Shown piece after piece: positions 55,769 to 64,000 of a DNA stretch of 64,000 nucleotides (the stretch's first letter is position 1; each line of letters opens with the position of its first letter). A program made the position numbers and the translations under genes. The notes under the pieces are model-generated. The model ran no database searches. It saw only the letters and a list, made by a program, of their open reading frames with translations, and was not told the DNA's origin. This stretch comes from Chlorobiaceae bacterium (GTDB taxonomy: Bacteria; Bacteroidota; Chlorobiia; Chlorobiales; Chlorobiaceae): assembly GCA_012972835.1 (NCBI GenBank), contig JABDHK010000012.1, forward strand, positions 21,870-85,869, in the 5' to 3' direction.

Positions 55769-57766
55769 ATGAAAAAGCTCCTATTAATTGTTGTTTCAGC
55801 TCTCCTTTTCTTTACATCGCTAAGGGCTGAGATTTCACCCATTTCCATAGAGAAACTTCATTTAACTGCTGAACAGGGCATAGTTCAGGCTCGATACAAT
55901 TGCGGCGTGATCAAGAGTGGCAATTTATTGGAGAGCAATAACGATATCGAAGCTATAAAAAGTTTTCGGATGATGGCAGCTGATGGCATTGCCTTGGGTC
56001 AGAACAATCTTGGAGAAGCTTATGCCAATGGTAAGGGAGTTCCCAAAAACAATCAAGAAGCCGTCAAGTGGTATCGTCTGGCCGCTCAGCATGGATTTGC
56101 AAAGGCTCAATACAATCTGGGTATAATGTACGAGCGTGGTCTGGGTGTCCCGCAAAACTTTGATTTAGCAGTGCAATGGTATCGGCTTGCGGCAGCGCAG
56201 ACCGATATTGCACTTCGCCCAAATTATGCGATCATTTCCAATACCGGTGATGGGATTACCTTGAGTAACAGTGATATCTTAAAGGAGTATCATAGGGCCG
56301 CGGCAAAAGGTATTGCAGTTGCTCAGAACAACCTCGGAGCTTTTTATGAGATGGGAGAGGGAGTTACCAAAAACTCTGCGGAAGCCGTTCGCTGGTATCG
56401 TCAGGCAGCGATGCAAGGACTGGCACAGGCTCAGTATAACCTTGGCTCAATGTACGAGCGTGGTCTTGGCCTCCCCCAAAGTGATAGTTTAGCCGTTCAC
56501 TGGTATCGTATGGCGGCGGCACAAAATCTTTCAATTGCTCAGTACAGCCTCGGGTGGATGTACTCCATGGGTCAGGGTGTCCCGCAAAGCGATGTTCAAG
56601 CTCTACAATTGTACAGTTTAGCTGCTCAGCAGGGGCTTGGAAGAGCCCAGTTCAATTTAGGCATATTGTACCAAGATGGCCGTGGGGTTAAACGTAACAT
56701 GGTCACAGCAGCCAAATGGTATCGTCTGGCCGCGGAACAGGGACGTATGAAGCCGTTCTATGATTTCAATGTCGGATATTACAACACTCCAACGCTGGTA
56801 TACGACCGAAACGAGAGTGACGTGTTGAAATGGTATTATGATGCAACCGTCAAAGGTCTTCCACAAGCTCAATTCAGTATTGCTGAGATATTATATCAGG
56901 GCCGTAACGTTAAACAGGACTATGCCATGGCGGCAAAGTACTATCGTAAGGCGGCTGACAGCGGGTTTGCATTGGCCCAGTCCAATCTTGGATTGATGTA
57001 CTACAAGGGTGAAGGAGTTAAACAAGATTATAGTGAAGCTGTAAAATGGTTTCGTCTGGCGGCAGCTCAAGGATTAGTCGTTGGTCAATACAATCTTGGA
57101 TGGATGTACTATCAAGGCCAGGGAATTGCACAAAACTATTCAGAAGCAGTAAAACACTATCGAATAGCGGCAGAAAAGGGGCTGTCACAGGCTCAGTATA
57201 ACCTCGCCAACGCCTTTTATAAAGGAGAGGGAGTTCAACAAAACTACACTGAAGCAGCGAAATGGTACCGTCTTGCATCTCAAGGTGGCCTTGCAAACAG
57301 TCAGTTCAACTACGGGGCCATGCTTTACCAAGGTCAGGGAGTCCATAAAAACAGCGCTGAAGCGGTGAAATGGTACCGTTATGCAGCCTTGCAGAGGCTC
57401 GCTGTAGCAGAGTACAACCTTGGTTGGATGTACTACAACGGAGATGGTGTAAAAAAAGATAATGCTGAAGCACTGAAATGGTATTTCCTTGCTGCTGATC
57501 AGGGAAATGCGCATGCCCAGTGCCATCTCGGATGGATGTATGCCAACGGTCTGGGTATCAGGAAAAACAGTGTCGCAGCCCTGAAATGGTACCGCTATTC
57601 TGCTATGCAAGGCAATCCAAGCGCACAGTATTACCTGGCCGTGATGACTGAAAAAGGAGAAGGAGTGATACCAAACAGGTCAGACGCCAGACAATGGTAT
57701 CAATTAGCAGCCGAACAGGGACATCCCCAAGCCATAGAAGCACTTAAACGCCTGAAAAGACCGTAA
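55769..57766 (+). CDS. Secreted Sel1-repeat protein
   Basis: 665 residues. Signal peptide to about residue 20 (LLFFTSLRAE). The rest is an almost unbroken run of about 17 Sel1-like repeats of 36 residues, pattern AQYNLGxMYYxGxGV, then EAVKWYRLAA. Two or three units (near residues 145-180 and 330-365) are degenerate. Such solenoids bind partner proteins, often in envelope or signalling complexes. The 3' end overlaps the converging CHASE3 gene by 23 bases. Neighbouring cyclic-di-GMP genes suggest a signalling link, not shown by sequence. Confidence 0.9.
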   Translation: MKKLLLIVVSALLFFTSLRAEISPISIEKLHLTAEQGIVQARYNCGVIKSGNLLESNNDIEAIKSFRMMAADGIALGQNNLGEAYANGKGVPKNNQEAVKWYRLAAQHGFAKAQYNLGIMYERGLGVPQNFDLAVQWYRLAAAQTDIALRPNYAIISNTGDGITLSNSDILKEYHRAAAKGIAVAQNNLGAFYEMGEGVTKNSAEAVRWYRQAAMQGLAQAQYNLGSMYERGLGLPQSDSLAVHWYRMAAAQNLSIAQYSLGWMYSMGQGVPQSDVQALQLYSLAAQQGLGRAQFNLGILYQDGRGVKRNMVTAAKWYRLAAEQGRMKPFYDFNVGYYNTPTLVYDRNESDVLKWYYDATVKGLPQAQFSIAEILYQGRNVKQDYAMAAKYYRKAADSGFALAQSNLGLMYYKGEGVKQDYSEAVKWFRLAAAQGLVVGQYNLGWMYYQGQGIAQNYSEAVKHYRIAAEKGLSQAQYNLANAFYKGEGVQQNYTEAAKWYRLASQGGLANSQFNYGAMLYQGQGVHKNSAEAVKWYRYAALQRLAVAEYNLGWMYYNGDGVKKDNAEALKWYFLAADQGNAHAQCHLGWMYANGLGIRKNSVAALKWYRYSAMQGNPSAQYYLAVMTEKGEGVIPNRSDARQWYQLAAEQGHPQAIEALKRLKRP

Positions 57767-60700
57767 AACAATTCCGCCCCAGACTCTTCGACTGGTACAT
57801 CGCATCATCAGCATTTTTCATAAGAGTCAGTTCACTCTCCCCATGTTCAGGCAGTATCGCAATACCGATGCTGCACGAAATATTAAGGGTATGTCCCTCA
57901 ATATGGAATGATTCACAGAGGGCTCTCCGGATTTTCTCTGCAACGGCTTCAGCATTTGCCCTTGCATCAATTTGCGGCAGCAGCACCACAAACTCATCAC
58001 CACCTAAGCGAGCCAGGGTATCGCTGCTTCTCTGCAGGACTCCGAGAGTACGGTTTGCTACCTCCTGGAGCAGCAGATCACCAATCTCATGGCCGAACAT
58101 ATCGTTTACAGGTTTGAATTTATCCAGATCAAAGATCATCAGCGCCCCCATTGTTCTACTTCGTTGACAAAGGGCAATGGCCAGATCTATCCGTTCCGAG
58201 AGAAGCCGGCGATTGGGCAGACTTGTCAAGGGGTCATGCATTGCAAGAATTTCAGCAGCATACTTCTGTGCCTGAAGAAGTTTACGATCATCCTCAGCTA
58301 TCTTTTTAGCAACAATATCCCAGACAATATCCGCCACAATACCCAACCATTTTATATCACTGTCATCGTAGAAAGCTTTTTTGTTCCCCACACCGAGAAT
58401 AGCAACCACCTTATTGTCCCGCAAGAGAGGAACAACAACTTCACGTTTTACCTCAGCATGACCATCCGGCATCCCTTTGCGATCCTTGACAGCAGCATAA
58501 TCGTTATGAATAACCGCATTACGTTGCCGTGCCGCATCAGCCCATATTCCCGCACTGTCCAGCGCATAGTGCATGCCATCTCCCTCCGCCGTGCACATAT
58601 TTTTTTCAGTGTTGGTTGACCAAGCCTGCAGCGACAGTGTTATCTGATCTTCAGCTACGAAATGAAAAAAGCCAATCGAACTCTCTGTCAGCTCTTCGGC
58701 TTTATCGAGTGTCAACTGCAGCAGATCCTTTATCGAAGAACTCTCCACCATCTCAAGAAGAGCAATGTGCAGCTCAGTGGTAATTTCGTAGTGCCTTCTT
58801 TCCGTGACATCATGAACAATGGTATAAAGAAATGGGTTGCCATCGGTTACAATTGTCCGGCTATAGACCTCTACATCACGGATGCTTTTGTCCGCTCTGA
58901 GGTGACGGAATAAAAAGTGTGTATTTTCTCCTGTTCTGGTTTGGTGAATAGCACGCTCTATCTCTTCAGGATTCGATGTATTGATATCCTGTATACGCAA
59001 CTTGCGAAGTTCATCGATCGTCCATCCGTAAAACTCAATCGCAGCATAATTGGCATCATTAATAAAACCTGTATCCGGATTGATAATGAGCATAATAGCT
59101 GAATGCCCTGTAAACATATCCTTAAAGTGCCTTTCACTCTCTCTGAGCGATAGTTCTGTTTGCTTTTGCAGCTCTGTCATGTGCAGAGTATCCAAGGCAA
59201 ACGATACATCCACACCGATTTCTTGCAGGAGCCTGATCTCCTCTTCATCGGAAAACATATCCATATCGTGAGAAAAGAGATTAAGCAAAGCTACAATCAC
59301 GCCATCTTGTCGAATAGGCACCGAAGCTGCCGAGTGAAAACCATCGGCGAGTGCCATAGCACGCCACTGCTGCATTGCCGGGTCTGTCTGGATGTTTTTG
59401 CAGGCAACAACCTTTCCTGTTGCCACAGCCGAACCGATGATATCATTGGTAAAGGGAGCTTCTTTTACGTTGATCGTTGTAAAGGGAAGGGAGAGTTCTA
59501 CCTCGCCGAACTCAACTGCGATTGTAATGACACCACTGACAGGATCAAGCACTCCGATCCAGGCCAGACCGAATTTACCGGACTCCACTGCAACACGGCA
59601 AATGCTCGGGAACAATTGCTCTTTATGTTTGACGCGTACAAGAGTTTCATTGATCTGCGAAAGTGTTGCATACAATCTGTTGAGGTGTTCAATTCTTAAT
59701 TGATTTTGTTTCTGGACGGTGATATCACGTGTGACTTTGGCAAAACCCGTCAATTGGTGCTTATTATTATATATGGAGGTCATTACGACATTTGCAAAGA
59801 AACGCGTGCCATCTTTGCGCACCCGCCAACCCTCATCTTGCACTTTGCCCTGTTCCAACGTAGTTTTCAGTAAACGTGATGGCTTGCCTGCACTAATATC
59901 TTCCTTTGTAAAGAACAGGGAAAAGTTTTGACCGATAATATCTTTGGCCTTGTAGCCTTTCAAGAGTTCGGCGCCTTTGTTCCAGATTATGATGTTGCCG
60001 TCACGGTCGAGCATATAGATGGCATAGTCCTTCACGCTTTCTACCATCAGGCGAAAAACCTCTTCGCTTTTGCGCAACTCTTCAACGCGCTTTTCAATAC
60101 GCTCATTCAGTTCTCTATTGAGCTGATGAAGCTCTTCCTCTGCACGTTTCCGTTTGTTAACTTCCTGGATGACGACAATAAAAGAAAATAACAGCAGTAA
60201 AACACCCGAACCGAACCCTGCTGCCATAGCAATAAACGTATTTCGCAGGTTTCTTACAGCATCGTTGGAAAGTTTCTGGAGATACGCACTCTCGTAGTTG
60301 TGCATCTGCCGAAGTTCACGACGGAGATCCACCATCACCTTCCTGCCGATATCGGTTAGAATCAACGCTTTCGCAACTTCAAACCCGCCAATCCTTCTCT
60401 CCTCAATGACTTTTTTCATAAAGTCAAGTTTCACACTGACAAGAGCCTCAATTTTATCGAGTTGTTGTTGTTGTTGAGGTCTATCAAAGGTTAATCGACG
60501 CAACTCCTGTATATGCGGGCCAAGGCCGTTTGTTGATGATATGGCGGCGAAATAGGGCTCAAGAAATACTTTATTGCCCGTAATGACGTAACCGCGAGGG
60601 CCTGTTTCGGCGTCAACCACCATAGAAAGCGTTTCATCAAGTTTGTGTTCAACCTTAAGCGACCGCTCAACTAAGTTTGAACTTTCACTTAAAGCCAATA

Positions 60701-60794
60701 GATGCAGACCCATATAGAGGCTGGTGCCAAAAATCACTACAAAAGCCAGAGCAAATGCAATTGAAGCAACGTGGTTTATCCTGACAATGCTCAT
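57744..60794 (-). CDS. CHASE3-PAS-GAF-PAS-GAF-GGDEF diguanylate cyclase
   Basis: 1016 residues. Membrane helix 1 (about 10-35), CHASE3 (about 40-185, GPRGYVITGNKVFLEPYF), membrane helix 2 (about 190-213), PAS 1 (about 250-370), GAF 1 (about 400-540), PAS 2 (about 560-680), GAF 2 (about 690-840) and GGDEF (about 855-1012). The cyclase core is complete: DPLTSLPNRRLLSERID, ARLGGDEFVVLL near residue 930, and NADDAMYQSKSLGRN. RSSD five residues before GGDEF is an inhibitory product-binding site. It should make cyclic-di-GMP in response to external and cytoplasmic cues. A broken glycosyltransferase gene lies 17 bases upstream. Confidence 0.92.
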   Translation of the reverse strand: MSIVRINHVASIAFALAFVVIFGTSLYMGLHLLALSESSNLVERSLKVEHKLDETLSMVVDAETGPRGYVITGNKVFLEPYFAAISSTNGLGPHIQELRRLTFDRPQQQQQLDKIEALVSVKLDFMKKVIEERRIGGFEVAKALILTDIGRKVMVDLRRELRQMHNYESAYLQKLSNDAVRNLRNTFIAMAAGFGSGVLLLLFSFIVVIQEVNKRKRAEEELHQLNRELNERIEKRVEELRKSEEVFRLMVESVKDYAIYMLDRDGNIIIWNKGAELLKGYKAKDIIGQNFSLFFTKEDISAGKPSRLLKTTLEQGKVQDEGWRVRKDGTRFFANVVMTSIYNNKHQLTGFAKVTRDITVQKQNQLRIEHLNRLYATLSQINETLVRVKHKEQLFPSICRVAVESGKFGLAWIGVLDPVSGVITIAVEFGEVELSLPFTTINVKEAPFTNDIIGSAVATGKVVACKNIQTDPAMQQWRAMALADGFHSAASVPIRQDGVIVALLNLFSHDMDMFSDEEEIRLLQEIGVDVSFALDTLHMTELQKQTELSLRESERHFKDMFTGHSAIMLIINPDTGFINDANYAAIEFYGWTIDELRKLRIQDINTSNPEEIERAIHQTRTGENTHFLFRHLRADKSIRDVEVYSRTIVTDGNPFLYTIVHDVTERRHYEITTELHIALLEMVESSSIKDLLQLTLDKAEELTESSIGFFHFVAEDQITLSLQAWSTNTEKNMCTAEGDGMHYALDSAGIWADAARQRNAVIHNDYAAVKDRKGMPDGHAEVKREVVVPLLRDNKVVAILGVGNKKAFYDDSDIKWLGIVADIVWDIVAKKIAEDDRKLLQAQKYAAEILAMHDPLTSLPNRRLLSERIDLAIALCQRSRTMGALMIFDLDKFKPVNDMFGHEIGDLLLQEVANRTLGVLQRSSDTLARLGGDEFVVLLPQIDARANAEAVAEKIRRALCESFHIEGHTLNISCSIGIAILPEHGESELTLMKNADDAMYQSKSLGRNCFTVFSGV

Positions 60795-60811
60795 AACATC
60801 GTTTTTTGTGA

Positions 60812-62027
60812 TTATGTGATTATTTTATCATCAGTAGGCGATTTATACCTTGATCGCTCACGATAGCCGTAAGCCAACTTCCCTCTTACCAGCAAATCAT
60901 AGATCCCTTGAAGCCGGCAGATAACATGAAACTGGTGAAATCCGAAATGCTCCAAAAACCCGGCCGATAAAAGGCGAATGAGATCGCGGGTTTTTTCCTG
61001 GCGCATTCTTGTGGTTGCCTGCAGCAGTACGGCGCAAATCGAGACAAAAGTGCCTAACACAACCCCGAAAATAAAGAGCAGCATAAGAGTCGTCGGAGTG
61101 TCAATTCGTAACACTAAAACAATTACAGCTATAACATAGGCACATGCTTCAACTACAGCTGAAAGAGCTTCAAATATGAAGTAAAACGGGAAACCGAACA
61201 CTCCAGCCATTCCATAACGGGGGTTAAACGCCATTACCCTGTTCCATAGCAGCGACTGAAGAATTGCCCGTTGCCAGAAATTGCGTTGTGAAGCAAAGGC
61301 TTTGAGGGTTTCTGGCACCTGGCTGTAGTTCCCGGGGTCAGGAATGAAGGCAATCTCAAAATCGTGCGCATTTTTATGCTCATGGATGTATCGGTGAATT
61401 GAAACCGTAAGTTCAAAATCATCGACAACGGCGTTTATATTCGCCCCGCCAACAGCAATAAATATATCTTTTCTGATCATGGTAAAGGCTCCCGACATGC
61501 AAAGCATACTTTTGAGACGAGTCAAACCCAGTCGGGCCCACTGGAAAGATCTGAGATATTCAACCGCCTGAAACAAGGGTATCCAACGGTCTGGCAGATT
61601 ACGCTTGATAATTCTCCCTTTTTCAACAATGAGTCCGTTGGCCGGACGAATGATCGCTGCCGCAGCAATAACTTTAGTGTTATAGAGAAAGGGTCAGATC
61701 ATGTAGAGCAAGGCATCCTGTTCAAGCACGCAATCTGCATCGATCTGGCAGATTATCGGATAGCGTGCGTGATCAGCTCCTGCATTATTGGCATCAGCTC
61801 GTCGGCCGTTCTCCTTATCAACCACAATGAGGTTTGGATAATCACGAGACTGATAGACCGCACGTACCGGCTTTGTCTCGAGATGTTTCTTGAAAACCTT
61901 GTCAAGCGGCTGCAGTTTGAAGTAATCCATCAACAGCGGCAATGTCATGTCTTCAGAGCCATCGTTAACAACAACAACTTCAAACTTTGGATAACGAAGT
62001 TGCAGGACATTGAGGAGAGTGTCAACA
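60812..62027 (-). pseudogene. Family 2 glycosyltransferase, truncated by IS21 and with a nonsense codon
   Basis: The frame runs from the insertion-element junction at about 62027 to the stop at 60812 and is interrupted once, by TGA at 61694-61696, where CGA (Arg) would restore MIRPFLYNTK. Before it come the GT2 core LRYPKFEVVVVNDGSED and ICQIDADCVLEQDALLYM; after it VVDDFELTVSI, the Q-x-x-x-W-type loop SQRNFWQRA and three or more membrane helices (about 61190-61000). This is the layout of hyaluronan-synthase-like or poly-N-acetylglucosamine-synthase-like processive glycosyltransferases. The N-terminal membrane helices are lost, replaced by sequence read out of the mobile element. As it stands it cannot make a full enzyme. 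Confidence 0.85.
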
Positions 62028-62032
62028 TGAGT

Positions 62033-62126
62033 ATTCCGGGGAAAGTGTACCACCCATTCCGGGTGAAAGTGTGCCAGGTATTCCGCGATATAATGTGCCA
62101 CCGATTCCGGGGCAAAGTGTACCACC
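62033..62126. repeat. Four tandem 24-bp repeats at the IS21 end
   Basis: Units start at 62033, 62056, 62080 and 62104 with consensus ATTCCGGGGAAAGTGTACCA then CC. Multiple short repeats near each terminus are known in IS21-family elements as transposase-binding sites. The second and third copies have diverged by several bases. Confidence 0.85.
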
Positions 62127-62154
62127 TTTTTGAGGCCAGATTTGCTGTTAGAAC

Positions 62155-62901
62155 TTACACAATTTTATCCAATTTCCTTCTCCTCATTGACTCTCCTTTT
62201 AACTCAAGCCGGTGAGCATTTCCGACTAATCTATCCATGATTCCGTCAGCAATTGTAGGCTCCCCAATTACGTCATGCCACTGGGCAACCGGCAGCTGAG
62301 AGGTGATCATGACCGCCTGCTTTCCATAACGATCTTCAAGGATTTGCAGTAGTGCAATACGTGTTGTTGCATCGAGTGGTTGCAGACCGAAATCATCAAG
62401 GATAATCAGATGGGTTCGTTCAATTTGGTTAAGCACACGGACAAAGGTTCCGTCAAGTTTTGTCTGTGCGATCCGTTCAAGAAACCGGTTCATACCAAAG
62501 TACAGCGTGCGATATCCAAGTGAACAGGCCTGCCGTCCCAAAGCACAGGCAAGATAGCTCTTGCCGCATCCCGTTGCTCCGGTAATAAGAATATTTTCAC
62601 CCCGCCCGATAAAGTTGCAGTCAGCAAGGCTGAGCAGTTGATCCCGGGTCAGGTTCCGGGCGGCGTTGCAGTGAACCTGTTCCAGTATGGCTGGATAGCG
62701 GATCTTGCTTTGCAGGAGGTACCGCTTGGTGCTCTGTTCTTTTCGGAATCGCTGTTCGGCATCAACCAACTGGCCGAGCAGCGTGTCCGCTGCTGGCTGT
62801 TCGTGGACGGGAAGCATGGTTGCTGCTTCATAGGCATTTGCCATACCATAAAGGTTCATGGAACGAAGCTGGTCAAGGGTTAGCTGTGTATTCATGGTCA
62901 T
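62155..62901 (-). CDS. istB: IS21 helper ATPase IstB
   Basis: 248 residues from the ATG at 62901; a second ATG lies two codons later. AAA+ ATPase with Walker A GATGCGKSYLAC near residue 105 and Walker B HLIILDDFG near 165. The N-terminal TLDQLRSMNLYGMANAYE helix is the IstA-interaction region. IstB selects target DNA and stimulates the transposase. It starts 13 bases after the istA stop. Confidence 0.93.
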   Translation of the reverse strand: MTMNTQLTLDQLRSMNLYGMANAYEAATMLPVHEQPAADTLLGQLVDAEQRFRKEQSTKRYLLQSKIRYPAILEQVHCNAARNLTRDQLLSLADCNFIGRGENILITGATGCGKSYLACALGRQACSLGYRTLYFGMNRFLERIAQTKLDGTFVRVLNQIERTHLIILDDFGLQPLDATTRIALLQILEDRYGKQAVMITSQLPVAQWHDVIGEPTIADGIMDRLVGNAHRLELKGESMRRRKLDKIV

Positions 62902-62914
62902 GTGGTGGTTGAGG

Positions 62915-64000
62915 TTAATTGTAGACTTCTTTGCCGCGAATATTGTCATGAAACGGCAGCATGGGCGCATGGTATTCTGCCGCCGCCACTGCTTTATCTC
63001 TGTTGTTTTCCAGTATGTTATGGACAAGACGGTAGCTGACGCTGGGAACCTGCAATGCCAGCCCGCATGCTGCTTCAAGTCGGCTTGTTCCATACTTCTT
63101 CTGGAGCCGAAGTATGCCAAGGCAGGCGTCAAAGCTTTGCTGTACAAAGGCCTTTGAACTCAGAATCCTAAGGACTGCTTCTTCAGTACAAGGCCCAATA
63201 GCGGCGGCTTTGCTGGTAAAGTCATCCTCACTCCATCCTTGTTGCTGATGGTGCCGGCGGTGGGCTTCCGGCATGTGCTCCTCAACGGTTCTGTAGATAC
63301 CCCGGCGTCCGACGATGCGCTGATGCAGGGCAATACGCTGGAAATCAAGAAATACCTCAACCACGGCTTCATCGTAGACCAGTTTGACAAGCTTGCCGAT
63401 ATACTCATGTGGGACACTATACTGGCAGCGGTCTTCTCCCAGCATGACATGGTAATTTTTCTTGACGGTGGCCGTGGTTTCACGCTTATAGAGAAAATCG
63501 GTCGCCGGCAGTGGCAGTAACAGCTCTTGTTCAAGCGCTATAAACCGCTGCCGGCGACTCTTGCCATAATCGGTCATCAGCCGGTCATTGGCATTATCCA
63601 GCAACTCCCGTACCCGACACTTCAAGGCGTTGAGACTGGTAAATTCCTCATTGCGCAAACGTCCGTAAATCTGGTTGTAGGCAATATGAACCGTGCCCTC
63701 CACGGAAGGTTTATCCTTGGGCCGGACGATTCTGGTCGCCTGCATGTTGGTCTGGTAGTGCAATGCCCAATGCTCCATAACATCAGTAAAAAGAGGCTCA
63801 TAGCGTGATGCTTTCGTCACCACCTGCCTCATGTTGTCGCTGAGAATGTTCTTGGGAACACCGCCCAGATAGGCCAGTGCCCGGTTGAGCGCAGGGATCA
63901 AATGTTCCTGCCTGGCGGACGATAACGGTTCAACATAAAAGAAGCTGCTGCAGGGCAGGGTGCAGACCAGAACGGGGCACTCAACACGCGCTCTGGTGAG
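62915..64000 (-). CDS. istA: IS21 transposase IstA, C-terminal part
   Basis: The frame is open to the window edge, so only the last 361 codons are seen; the TTG at 63901 is internal. The end of the DDE catalytic domain is present: the second Asp in NILSDNMRQVV and the Glu in KDKPSVEGTVHIAYNQ. The C-terminal part has the beta-barrel text YQYSVPHEYIGKLV-like and a helical tail. The intact frame suggests a recent or active insertion. Confidence 0.9.
   Translation of the reverse strand, partial: LTRARVECPVLVCTLPCSSFFYVEPLSSARQEHLIPALNRALAYLGGVPKNILSDNMRQVVTKASRYEPLFTDVMEHWALHYQTNMQATRIVRPKDKPSVEGTVHIAYNQIYGRLRNEEFTSLNALKCRVRELLDNANDRLMTDYGKSRRQRFIALEQELLLPLPATDFLYKRETTATVKKNYHVMLGEDRCQYSVPHEYIGKLVKLVYDEAVVEVFLDFQRIALHQRIVGRRGIYRTVEEHMPEAHRRHHQQQGWSEDDFTSKAAAIGPCTEEAVLRILSSKAFVQQSFDACLGILRLQKKYGTSRLEAACGLALQVPSVSYRLVHNILENNRDKAVAAAEYHAPMLPFHDNIRGKEVYN

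Larger units (their letters stand above)
62028..64000 (-). mobile_element. IS21-family insertion sequence, one end inside the window
   Basis: The element carries istB and most of istA on the minus strand and runs off the right edge. Its left boundary is placed at TGAGTATTCCGG (62028) because IS21 ends begin with TG and because the tandem end repeats start there. It interrupts the glycosyltransferase gene. The target duplication cannot be checked because the other end is outside. Confidence 0.9.

Noticed and set aside
55769..57766. Regular 108-base periodicity that could suggest a DNA repeat array
   Set aside because: It is fully explained by the 36-residue Sel1 repeats of one protein; no CRISPR-like identical repeats with unique spacers exist.

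Overview
The window looks like chromosomal DNA of a green sulfur bacterium (Chlorobiaceae; the Chlorobium/Pelodictyon group is my inference). The strongest marker is the adjacent aclB-aclA pair at 30.0-33.1 kb, which encodes the two-subunit ATP-citrate lyase of the reductive TCA cycle. No rRNA, tRNA or CRISPR array was recognised.

Left part, 0-29 kb: an accessory region built around non-ribosomal peptide synthesis. It opens with the 3' end of a thioesterase gene. Then follow a decayed PAS hybrid histidine kinase, a SAM methyltransferase and two overlapping ABC exporters of the cyclic-peptide (PvdE/SyrD) type. Remnants of a type I restriction-modification locus separate these from a 4193-residue four-module NRPS (A-T-C-A-T-C-A-T-C-A-T-reductase), which lies 6 bases behind a radical SAM gene. 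A divergent 0.4 kb spacer leads to an SPFH protein with a periplasmic binding protein, a DUF697 protein and a small membrane protein. Next comes a translationally coupled set: phosphopantetheinyl transferase, membrane-anchored sensor and MFS transporter. A FetAB-type exporter pair and lgt close the region. Inferred logic: PPTase-primed NRPS, reductive release, possible radical SAM or methyl tailoring, and export.

Middle part, 29-46 kb: mostly core functions. These are aclBA, an RRM protein, an aldo/keto reductase, a secreted Ala/Lys-rich protein, a PmtA-like methyltransferase, a Prc-type protease, TatA, a LemA/TPM pair, a HigBA-like toxin-antitoxin operon with a third small gene, and a complete livKHMGF operon. 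A perfect 25-bp inverted repeat lies at 40.1 kb beside a broken PD-(D/E)XK nuclease gene.

Right part, 46-62 kb: dense cyclic-di-GMP signalling. There are two PAS/HD-GYP phosphodiesterases, two CHASE3 proteins with GGDEF domains (one apparently shortened by an internal deletion), and a Sel1-repeat protein. A KaiC-KaiB pair sits directly upstream of one HD-GYP gene. glmS and an H-NS-like gene lie between. The window ends in an IS21-family element (istA partial, istB, tandem end repeats) that truncates a family 2 glycosyltransferase gene, which also carries one nonsense codon.
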